Assembly: GCA_965223435.1 (NCBI GenBank)
Contig: CBDCWQ010000023.1
Coordinates: 496,001-560,000, forward strand
Direction of reading: 5' to 3'
DNA length: 64,000 nt
From: CBDCWQ01 sp965223435
GTDB lineage: Bacteria; Myxococcota; Kuafuiibacteriia; Kuafuiibacteriales; Kuafuiibacteriaceae
The position numbers and the translations under genes were made by a program. This document shows, piece by piece, positions 46,016 to 57,288 of this stretch (positions are counted from its first letter, which is position 1; the number at the start of each line of letters is the position of its first letter). The notes beneath the pieces are model-generated. The model was given only the letters and a program-made list of their open reading frames with translations, ran no database searches and was not told the DNA's origin.

Positions 46016-49000
46016 GGGCGCGCGAGAAAGTCGATGTGGGCCGTAACGACAACGGGTCCAAGACCCCTGAATCGAAAATTGAGGGCTTGATTGTCGCGGA
46101 GTTCTGCGAGTTCTGGTCCCGAAAATGCGCCAACGAGCTTACCGTTCTTGTACAGGAGAAGCTCGTAGATGGCGCGAAAGTCGATGCGCTCGAGATCTCT
46201 TAGCTTAATAGGAGTGGAATGACCTCTCAGCGTCGCGGTATCGAACGCTATCGTCGCGGACTGAAGGGGGACATGGTGTACGTCTAGGGTGTCTACATCG
46301 AACTGAGGGCGATCGACCTTCGGTTGGTCGAATACCTGCTGAGCGGCCCCCAGAGCCAGCCTTGGGTTGAGGAGACCAGGCACATCAGGATCGGTGGATG
46401 GTCGCATGGTTGCGCGCAGTACCGCCGCGATTTCGTGGGGTAGAGGGTCGTAATCTTGTTCCAAAGCTTCAAGCGCAAGGAGCGAAGCAACTGCAGATAA
46501 GTAGGGTGGGGTGACCGAAGGCGCTTCAAGTGGTTCAACCGCTGGAAAGTCTTTCGGAGAAATTTGACCACGGCGGACGACGGCCGAGGTGGCGATATCT
46601 ACCCGAGCTCCATAGTTTGAGGAGGGTGAACGACGGGCTTCTGGATGATGAGACATGGCGCTGACACCGCCGACCACGAGTAGATTGTCATGGCGACTGC
46701 GTTCAAGCATGGCGGGGAAAATTCGATGGTCGGTCGCGGCCAAGTCGAGTCCCTCTTCTCCCCACCAAGCTTCAGGGTATCCACCCGCGGCGGTGTTCAC
46801 AACCAAGATGCCCGCTGATCGGGCGCGATCAAGTATCATGTGGAGCAGAGACTCGGCTTGCACAATTTGATCGTCCTGTTCATCGCTCTCGCCTTGTTGG
46901 GCGAACGTCGTTCTGCTCAGCGAAATGACATAGACGGGCTCTCCATCCGGTTCACCCCGATTGAACTTCTCTCGCAAGACAACCGCACCCAAAAGGGCCC
47001 GGGGTATAAGCGCATGTTCAGACTCTGTGTTTATGGGTACTCCGATCACGCCCAGCGTGCCTGGATCTACACTGGCAAATGGGGCTGCAAGTGTGAGTTC
47101 CTCTAAGAGAGCTTCGGTCATGTTCTCGCCGTGGGTTTCACCGGTGCGGTCGTCGATCACGCGATCGAAATCGTCCACAATGGCGACGACGGCCGTTGGT
47201 TTCTTGCCGCCTGCATATCCGTGGATGCGGCGAACCATAGAGGCAGGCAGGTTTTCGAGTTTGGCCAGGAGGTCAGTGGATGTGACCGGCTTCGTGACGG
47301 GTCTTTGTTCGGCAATGTGGGGAGTGACCGGACCCGAAAGACCCATGATGTGATTCTCTGCGGCCTTGCGGTCGAAGTCGCTTCGGATGGCGAGTTCGAC
47401 AACAAAAAGCCAGGGGCGGCGGAAGCTTTCGGGTAGGGATTCGGTGATGGTGTTTACTTTGCGCCACAGGGCATGATTTTGGATGAAGGCCTCGAGCACC
47501 GCGGACCGGGGGTGCGTGGTGTTGAGTGTGTACACTTCCCAGAGGCTTCCCTCGGTGGGAGTGAGGAAGCCGACTTGGCCGGTGAGGGGGGACTCGAGGC
47601 CGGTCCAGTCGGCGCGTAGGTAGTAGATCTGTTGATTCTCGAACCGGATGTGGGGGCCGGTGAGGGGGTTCTTGATGTGGGTGGCCGTGTAGATGGGGAG
47701 CGTACGGAGGGCGGTTTCGTCACGAAGATAGGTGGCTAGAGGCGGAGCCAGGGTGGCTTGGGCGTCGATGACGCCTTGGGGGGTCCAAAAAGCGCTGGAG
47801 GGTATGTCGCTGCCGATGAACATCGTCTCGAGACCGGTGTCTACTTCGGTGCCCAAGCTGCCAAGATGACCGAGGGCGCTGCTTCCGGCCAATGCCGCGA
47901 CGACCAGTTCCTTGGGAAGGCTGACGAGATCGTCGACCAGTTTGACCGCGCTGGCGGTCGTCCTGGACAAGGATTTGCCTCGGCCAAGGACAAGGGTGCT
48001 TCCGGCGTTATCTGGGGAGATATTTTCGGAGGGGGTTTGATCGCCGATTCGTCGGACTTGGTCACGGATAGAGGCGTCATCGACCGATTGCGTAAAAACT
48101 TTGTCGTCCGAATTCGCTTCAATGGGGACGGACTCGGTGTACACCATGGGCGCTTGACGTCTTTTGGTCGAAGGCTTCTGCTTCAGATCCAATTCTGATA
48201 ATGGGTCGTTTGCGATTTCTTCGACCACCTGTCCGAGGAGATCACCCAGTACGCTCTCGACCGAATCGTTTTTGGGTTTGAACACATCGAGTTCGTCGGG
48301 GTTGATTTCCATGGTGACGAGCACGTCGTCCGTTTCGGCCAAAAACTCGAAAAGCGTTTTGTTTTCTACCTTGCTCCGTATCCAGGGCGAGTCATGCAAA
48401 ACGAGTGCGTCTTTGAGAGAAGGGGTCGTGTGCTGTTTGGCCGCAAGTACTTTCAGAATATCGAGCCCAAGATTACGTAGTTCGGGTGGCGCTCCGGCCC
48501 AGCTTTCGGCCCACTCCGCCGGATAGAAAACTTGACCGTCTTCGGTGCGGAAGATGTATTCGATGTAGTCCCCCGGCCTGCCCTTTTTCTTCTTGTAGAT
48601 GGCGATCGCTACCTGTGCAGGGCCGGTCATGGTGCCAAATGATACCAGTATATTCTTGTGATCCGCATCGAATTTGGCCTTGAGCCCGACGGTGGTCACC
48701 GGAAGCCGCATCGGGTCAAGCTTTGCAACTTCCTCGTTTTCTCTCTTGTCCATGTCAGAGATTCGTTCTTCTAGCGCCTCAATTACTTGAGAAAGACCTT
48801 TGGATGACGCGCCTTCCAGTTCGTTTACGAACTCGCGCGTGACGGCCGAATGAACAGTCAGGTCTTTTGTTGCCCCTTCTGGGAGGCTGCCGAGAAACTC
48901 TCTGAACAATTGCTTAACGTCGACCCCGCTCAACGAGGACGTATAGCGTTCGGGGCTCAGGTTTCTCAAGTAGGCGATGAAAGCCAAGATGAGCGGACGA

Positions 49001-52000
49001 AGCTTTTCGAACTCTTGGGTGCGAAGGGATCGAAGAATGTAGCGGCAGTCGATATCAAACGCATGAAACGGGAAGGCTCGGAGCTCCCGTGCCGTCAGTC
49101 CTTTACGCAAGGTTCGCGCGTTGCGCGTGATGATCGAAATATTTTCGAGGCGTCCCTCCTGGGTGAGAACATCGGTGCGAGGGTCGCCGAGTCGAGCTTC
49201 GTTTAGAATGAATGGGTCTTGGCTACAGTAGAAAATGAGAAGGTCGTACGCCAGAAGTTGAGCGTCTGTTTCGAGTGGGATGGTTCCGGCAATGGGATCA
49301 AAGTCTAAAGCTCGAATTTTGGGCGGTGGTTCCGCGGTAGGTGTGGCCCCGGAGGCGACCACCAGCATATCCACCACACCCCCTGGTTCGCGGCGCTCAA
49401 GAATGCTCGTATTCGCGCCGGCCTCAACAATGATGACCGATTCATGGGGGGGATAAATGCCCCGCCATAGACCGACCGCGGCGCGGGCGGCGTCAACCGA
49501 TTCAAAAGCCAGACTTGGGCTCCCGTTCGCCACTGGACGAAATCCGGGGCGAACGCAAAGGATCCAATAGCCATTCACTTTTTGTGTTGAATACAATTCT
49601 CGAGACGGATCACAGTGCGCTTCGAGGGTTGACCCTTCGGGCATCGGTGCCGTGGGCACCAAACCAGACAGGGCACTGGCGAGCCATGGTGTCTGCGACA
49701 GCAAGGTCAAAAGAATCTCGTCGGTGAACTGCGCTCCGGCCTGGCCCAGCAAGGGGATGATGGAAACGCCGTTAATAAACGAGAAACCGAAGGTGGGTTG
49801 GTAAAAACGCGCAGGGTTTTGGGCTTCACCCTGATTTTCATCCGTGACCAAAAAACCGAAGGCCTCTTCCCCCTCCGCTTCCTCCAGTCGAGCCAGACCC
49901 AGTCCGTTCACCAAGGCTTTCTGAATCTCGGAAGGGATCTGGCCCTCTCGAAGAATTCGGTGAAGCGAGGCGGTGCCTAGACCCGACTGGTCCGCGGCGC
50001 GCGGCAGATTGCCGCCCGCATAGGTGTGGACGAAACGCCGAAAGGCGGATACATTGGCAGCAAACGCATCATCTTGCGGGAGGGGCAGGTTTTGTAGCTG
50101 AACGCCTTGGACCTCTATTCGAATCTCATTTTCCGCCAGCGCGGCCCGAAAAAAGACCGATGACCGACGCCAGTACTGAGAAGCAGACGGATTGAGTGCA
50201 TGAACCACATTCAGATAGGGTACCCTAAAAAGAACTGGGCCTTCGCCCTCGTGCGCCAGGATTTCCTGTACGCGAAGCTTGTAGCCTTGGCGAAGCCGGT
50301 CTTGGATTTCGGCCAATGGGGCATCCTCGTCGGTGTGCGAAGGCAAAGGCATAGGGTGGCCACAGCTCAAGCAAGTTGCTTCTTTACCCCCCTCGACGAA
50401 GAATTCGCTCTGACCCCAGCGAAGGAGCGCCCGCAGTTCTTGCAAGACTTGATAGGGAGCAAGGTATCCTTCTTGTTTGAGCGAAGCCTCAAAAGCCCCA
50501 TCGGTGCCAATTCGGGCGGTGCGGAGACGGGCGAAAAGCCCAGACACGGCCTCGCAGGAAATGCCTAAGCCCTTCTCCATATCGGCGCGGGAGCCCGGGA
50601 GGCTCCACGGCGCCTCACACAACGTCAGGAGCTCTCGGTCGGTGGCAGAAATCCAGTCGTTTTTGGACCGCGCATAGGTGTCTAACCACTCGGCCGGGGG
50701 CACCAAACTCGCCGCTTGGGCCAGTGCGAAACGCAGAAACACCAGGCGGTGAAAGGTCGTATCAAAATCACCGCCAAAAACGCGAGACACAAGCAGCGTG
50801 CGGACGGTGTCGTAGTACAGTGACAACAAGTTTTGTTCTAGGAGCAAAAACGCCTTGTCGGCTTGCTCGGGTGCACCAAGAGCCCTGAAACCCGAACGAT
50901 CTTGGGGTGTAGAGACCAAGGCCACGGGGAGGCCGTCTACACCAAAGACGCCGTTCGGAAAGATGGCCATAAGTGAAGCCGCCAGTACATCAAAAGCCGC
51001 TTCTTCTCGCGCTGCGGGCGTCCATGAAGCAAGAAGGTCCAGCGCCATTTCTTCTTGTCGAGAATCAATAGGGGCCAATGCTCGTCGGGCCAAGACCTCC
51101 ATGGACAATCTTGCCCAACGCCGGCCATCGCGAACAGCCACAAAGTGATCGCGCCAGGCAGAAAAAGACGGTGCCTGCATCAAATCGGGAAACGATTCTA
51201 AAGACGAGGCGAGCGACGCCCGATCGGCCCGGCCCTCTTCCTCACTCCGCCGATCGCGGGATGCCCATGAAGCAAAGCCTTCTTGATCTTGGGCTCGTCG
51301 ACGATCGAGTTCTGCGAGAAGGGCCTCCGCAAGCCCGACCTCTCCGACCTTTGCCGCGAATAGGGCACACATCGCGTATGTCTCGGGGCGGTCCGCGAGG
51401 TCTTTTTTTCCGTCCGCAAACACCGCCTGAATGGGAGAGAGTCCGGAACCATTTGCGCAAAGTTCAAGGAGACGCACCTTTAAGTCTTCAGCCCTACCTA
51501 AGAAATCTTCGCCTGCGAGAGATGAGGCTGTGGCCCTGGACGCAAGACTCCATGCGAAATACGCCAGGATGTTGTCGTCGATTTTGGCCATGGGGAGGTA
51601 TTGCACCGGATAAGCGGCAAGGCCTGCACGAAAAAGCCCCGAAACCGGGCCGGAACCCTCGACGAATAGGACGGTTTGGAGGCTCTGTAGCCCCCGTATC
51701 AAGTCTGTCTTCGCATCGTCTTGGCCCTCTGCCGCGAGGAGCAGACCCGCGAGAGCATAGAGCACCAGCATCTGGGACCCTGTGTCCCGAAGCGCGTTCA
51801 GAGGTTGACCGGTCTTGGAATGAATCGCAACCGGAAACCCAAAAGCGCCTGGTCCTTCCATGTTCGGTCGAAAAGCTGACGCACGGAGCGGCGTGAGCCA
51901 CGCCGTAGCTTGTGCGATGTCTCCTTGACCAAGAGCGACAAGCGACGCCAGTGCCTGCTCTTCGACCAGCGTATAGGGCGCACCATCGACAGAACCAGAA

Positions 52001-55000
52001 ATCAGAAGAGAGCTTGGAGAATCAAAGAGCGGAGGGACACCCTCGTCTTTGAGGTTGCCTGAAACAGATGTTGAAGTATCTTTCTTCAAACGTTGATACG
52101 CCGTGTGCATAAAAGCGCGCGCTGACCCGATGTTAAAGGTCTGCGAATAGTGAGGGAGAGGACGATTGAGGGCACCATCTTGAGCGTCTAGAAAGTCATG
52201 CACATCGATGAACCAAATCATCGCGGTGCTCGATGACAGGAGGGTCGATAGATCTTGAATGCGTTGGCTTGAATACGGAAAACCGTGATCTCGAACGAAC
52301 ATTTGAGCACCTGACCACAGACTCTGGGCCTCGTCGTGCAGCAGTTCCGAAGCCGAATGCTCGGGATGAGCCGCCAAAAAGACGTGTAGACCCATGATGA
52401 GGCCCAGAGTTGCCTCTAAGTGGTATGAAGACTCTTGGCGTTCGCTCGGAAGAATATAGGGGTCTTTGAATTCGTTCTGGAAGTAGTGCGCTCCGCGATA
52501 GGTGGTTTCTGGCGGACAACTGGCTTGGTTTAGATTGCAAGCCGGTGGGCCGAACCCGAGCTCCCTGGCATAGCTGACAACAGTGTAGCGTAGGCACTGC
52601 GCCAAACGCTCGACATAAAAATTGTGGCTGGGATCTTCCGGCGCCTGCTCTGCCAGGTCCCGGTAGTCGACGGAAAGTGACAACCAACTGCAGTTATCGA
52701 TGGCGCTGTGGGTGCTCGGTTCGAAATGAAGGCGCCCCTGATGATTTTCGAGGAACGCGCCGCCGGTGACGACCCGACCAAGGCCACCCTCGGCGAGCGC
52801 TTTTTCCATTCGTTGTTTGCGTACCGCCTGTCGATGTTTTTGGACTGCGGTTTGGCCAGAAGTTTTGGCAACAGTCATCGCCTCGAGTTTGGTGCTGAAT
52901 TCATCTCTCCAGAGCTTGTCGTCCCACAGCGCAACAAAAATGCCGTCACGCAGAGAGTTTCGCCACCCTTCAAGCTCATTCGTATTGCTCAGGCCGAGGG
53001 CTTCGGCATAATCCAAGGCGTGGTTCAAAACCGCCAACACATCGACGTTGTGCTCCGTCACAACGTTTTGGGCCTTCACCCGTTGGCGAAGGGCTAACCA
53101 CACCGCCTCGCTGATCTCCCACTCCTCTGAATCCGGATCGGAAGGCCCCGCGTAGCAATCTGTTCCCGGCTTCGCATGACAGACCCGGATCTTGGGCGGC
53201 TCTGTGTAGGTCTCGTAACCAATGGCATCGAGAACGCTGTAGTAGCCGAGGCGAAGGGTTCGATCCTCCGTAATAGGCACGCCCGCCGACGTCTTCAACT
53301 TCCAGGGCTCGGCCGCGTATTGAAGGCCCGCTGTCGTCCAGCCAGCGGTGACCAGGGACAGGGCACGGGCGTCCTGGGAAGGCAGCGTTCTTCGGTGGGC
53401 ACCAAGACCGGCAAGTGCTTTGTGATAGCATGTTTGCAGATGGTCTTTTTCTGATCCCGGCGGCAGGGCTGCGTAGGCGGGCGAAGTCAGAAATCGGCCG
53501 AGTCCATGCACAGCCCAAGCATTGGCTCCGGTCACCAAACGCATGTCCTTCCAGTCATCGCCATCCGTATTCCAAGAAAACGGCCACCCTAGAATTTCTG
53601 ATGATGCCGAGTCAGACTCTGCTTTTGCGCATAGGTATCGTGCGAGTGCTTGGGCACTCGTTACGCCTTCTTCGGTGGGGTCTTTGGCGAACTGAGCCAA
53701 TGCGATGCCTTGGGTGTAGACCCACACGCGCTCGAATTGCGCCAAATAGGTCGAATCCGTGAGCGCGGAGGCATCACGGCGGAAGGGATCGAGCGCATAC
53801 TCCACCTGGTAGCCCCATATTTCGCCTGTCGGTGAATCGCTTTGAAGCCGGAAGAGTTTCTTGAGGTCGTGCTTTGCGCGTTCATAGTTCCCGCTTGGGT
53901 GGGACGGTGACCAAACGGCCTCCGCGTGAAAGAGGGTGTCTTGTCCCTCTAGCGCGAGCGTAAGCGGGGCTGTTTGGCGCCCGTCAGGTGCAAAAGAGGT
54001 GTTGGCCAATGCCGCCGTCTCAAGCCGAAAAGTCCCCCTCCCGTGGTCGAGCGCAACATGGATAGCTTCGGGCGCTGCCTCCGTCCTCGGGTTCATGACG
54101 GGCCCGGGGCCCCGCGAGACATGGCCGGCGCCTGGGTCAGACGATAAAGCAGTCTCTGAGCGGACCTCCAGCGTTCCGTCCTGAGCGACGGGCATATAAA
54201 ATCGGTTTTCCGTTGTGGCGGTGACCGAGACGGCGCCCTGAGTTTGACGCCGGCCTGGGAGGCTGAGGGAAACGTGATGGACCTCGGTGTTCTCCGAGGC
54301 CCGCGTGAGGACAATACGGCCCCCACCCGCATCTGAGGTTGGCGCTTCAACCCATGCGGCCAAGAACAGCTCATCGTGACCCGCAAGAGAGGGTGCCGTA
54401 CGGAAAGCATCGGGGGTCTCCCCGTTCGGTTGTGGCATCGCCGCTTGGGGACGACGGACGTTGAGCGGGGCCGAGCGGTCCCAGCGGCGTTCGTCTTTGG
54501 TGCGAACCACACGAACCGTAGGCTGAGGGTGGGCGTCATAGTGAGCCACGCCAATTGTTCCTCCGGGCAATTGGGCCAGGCTGGGCAGATAGCCAGAGGA
54601 AATGGCTGTCGATGGAGACCAGAGTTGGCCATCGTCGTCTGACCAGGTTGCATGAATTTGGTTTTGTTCGAACCCTTGACTCGCAACGGGTCCTTTTTGG
54701 AACACTGCGATCAACCGTCCCCCCTCGGTTTGAAGCACCTGAGGATGGGATGGCAGTTCTGCCTCGCGCTCTGAGAAATCGCGGTGCACCACCGAAATTT
54801 GCCACGGGTCTTTGCGACGACCGGGCGCCGCATCTGTTTTTTCACCGCGGTCGGCCAAGGGGCGGCGCGCAAGCTGAATGGAGTCTTCTTCGTCCCAGCT
54901 CCCCTCGTAGAGGTATTGGTAGCGGGTTCCCAAAGTGGCCACCTTGGTTTCGTCCCCGGGTTCATAGGCGCGTTTCCATGCCTGTCGCCACCCGACAACG

Positions 55001-56925
55001 AAGCGAATGCGTACACCATCACGTAGAATGCTCTGGTCCACAGGGTCATAGACAGGCGCGTCGGCCATGGAGAGCCAGGGCTTATGGGCAACGGGCTGGC
55101 CATCCCAAGTTCGCCGAATGCGCGCGATGATATGGATGGTATTCAGAGATATGTGAAGCGAAGGTTCGTAGACGTAGCGCTCCTCGACCCGAGGCAAAGA
55201 GGCGTCGGTGGGCGCGCTCGGGGCACTTGGATCGAGCGTCTCGTCTAAGAGATAGGATTCTTCACACCAACAGTCCGGGCATTGACAGCCATCCTCCGGA
55301 GGATAGTACGCCTTGTAGCGCACCCGCTCGCTCGTCGGTTCACGGTGGTGAACGTCAAAGACATTGGAGGGCGCGCCCGCCAAATCTTGCAGGTGGTAGA
55401 CTTTGTTGTTTTGGCCCCAAATGAGGTGATGGTGCCCTGCTTGGTCGTAGGCTACGTCAAGACCTCGCTTCCACCCGGGGGCAGGAGAGACAATCACCGC
55501 AGGGGAGAAGCCAAGGCCACCGTCCATGCTCGTTCGGACCCGAAGGGTGCTCGTAGAATGGGCAATATCCGGCCCGGATGAGTGTTCTACCCACGCAACG
55601 ATCACCTGACGGTTTTGGGCAGCCAGTGCAAGGTCCGTGACCTGGTTCCCCAGCGGCAATCGTGCGAGAAGCGTAGACACGCCGAAAGTTGTTTGCTTGC
55701 CCGCTTGATCGCTACGCGTATAGTGGATTTCGACTCCTTCTTTCTTGGACCCCGGTGAATAAAAGCCAGGTGCGCGTAGAGCCGGTCGCCGACACGGGAG
55801 AGTGCGGCCTTGGGCATCGCGGCATCTTGGGCGCGCGCACTCAACGCGTGGGGGGCTTCGAAATCCCCGGGAACGGGTGGGGCTGATGATTCTGGGATCG
55901 CAACATCAACAAGGTTTGAGTGCTCCGATTCACCTTCAATCGCAGGCGCATCGCTGAGCACCGCGCTCACCCAGTAGCGATAGGTCTTGCCTGGCACCAA
56001 CCCCGCTTCACGAAAAGAAAGTTTCTTCCTTCAGTTCAGCGACGAGCGCCCCATCTCGATATATTCGAAAGGATAAAGTGGTCTCGATGGGAAGCCAGGT
56101 ACCACCGACAAACTGACGAGGCCGTTCCCAGTGAAGAAGCACTTCATCTTGTCCGACAACCTGGACCGTCAGGAGGTCGGGAGGGGTCGGCTGCGAGGAC
56201 GAAGAGAGCACCAGTGGGCGGTGAGTCGCCAGGGCTGCATGGGCTTGATTCCCGGCCCGGTCGAGGAGGAGTGGGCTCAAACCCCAGTAGCCTTCGCTCG
56301 GCTCCAAGACCGAACCTATAGGTAGATGCACATAAGATTGCGTCGGGCCGTCGAATCGGAGCATGGGATCGATCGTCGGATCGGCGTGGATTGTAGGGGA
56401 AAATACGCGAACGAACCGCCAGTCTGCCTCTGGGGCGGCTTGGGCCGGTTCTGGAGCTGTTGTTTCTCCGAAAAGACGAATGGTGACCGTTTCTTTTGAC
56501 CATACCCAAAACCCCTGGCCTTGGGGGAGGGGGTCTTCGGTGCCGAAGCGCCCAAACGGAGGATAGGGTTCGTTTTTCGCCGGGTGCGAAGAAGGCCTCA
56601 AGCCGAGATGCCAAAAGCGTAGGCCTTTTGCTTCAAGCGCGTGTCGCGCGGCCGGAGACACCGAGACCGGTGCGGCTTTGAGGTTCCACCCCTGAGATAA
56701 GGGGAGTTGCACCTCTGTAGGTTCGACCGCGGGCTCCGGGGTTTGGGGTGGCGCGGATTCAGCAAGCACTTGATGTTCGTGGGCGGCCACGTGCGGGTTT
56801 TCGGCAACGGACCGCGTTTCGGTCGCGCCTTCCGCCCCAGTGTTGGCGTGCGCCATCATCTTTGGGCTGAGTAGTAGGAGAAGGACCGGCAGCGCTCGAG
56901 GGTTAAACGCGCGGTGAAATATCAT
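46012..56925 (-). CDS. Giant modular exported protein G2 with subtilisin-like domain (two compensating frameshifts)
   Basis: ATG at 56925 starts a signal peptide (MIFHRAFNPRALPVLLLLLS, cleavage near AHA-N). Two one-base frameshifts at 56013-56016 and 55761-55764 must be bridged to read ~3637 residues. Order: two GWNL modules; an FN3 domain (FRIYRDGALVAEL..PGKTYRYWVSAV); BNR-like beta repeats; toroid modules shared with G3 (NCSWLSLSV, DHGFPYSSQRIQDLSTL) and G1; an HTH-like segment (49890-50045); ~530 unrecognised residues; the common connector (47345-47990); and a subtilase domain with Asp in VAIVDDFD (47174-47176), His in ETHGEN (47131-47133), Asn in VVNTAAGG and Ser in APSVTPPY (46516-46518). 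The triad order fits S8 peptidases, but the GTSMA motif is altered. Substrate unknown. Confidence 0.78.
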
Positions 56926-57288
56926 TGTACTGGTGTACACGCTATGCTCCCTAAACCGTCGTTCTTGCCAGCACGCGCGATGGTGCATTCAGCCACCGTC
57001 GACCGGAATGGTGAATCCAATGGCGCAGAGAACGTTGTATACGGGTTTGACCTATGCGTGGCGAATAGCAATCGATTGGGTCAACGGTGTCAACGTCTTT
57101 TGGCGGCACATGCAAGACGCTGGTTGGATTGCAATGGGGCGGCCGGGTCGTTCCCGAGAGGGCATTGGCTAAAGGCCTTTGGGGGCACGAGTACCCGCTC
57201 CCATTCTCTTGCAAAAGCCGGGCAATCTGTCCGTCTTGCGCGGCCCCTCACCGCCATTTGAAATCCCTCCTTTGTTGGCGATCCGACA
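56926..57288. other. Intergenic region, 363 bp, between two giant genes
   Basis: It lies downstream of G3 and upstream of G2 on the minus strand and is expected to carry the G2 promoter. No conserved ORF, clear promoter or terminator hairpin was found. Confidence 0.45.

Noticed and set aside
55750..56025. Programmed ribosomal frameshifting in G2
   Set aside because: Two opposite shifts at short A/T runs without a heptameric slip site or supporting stem are better explained by indels.
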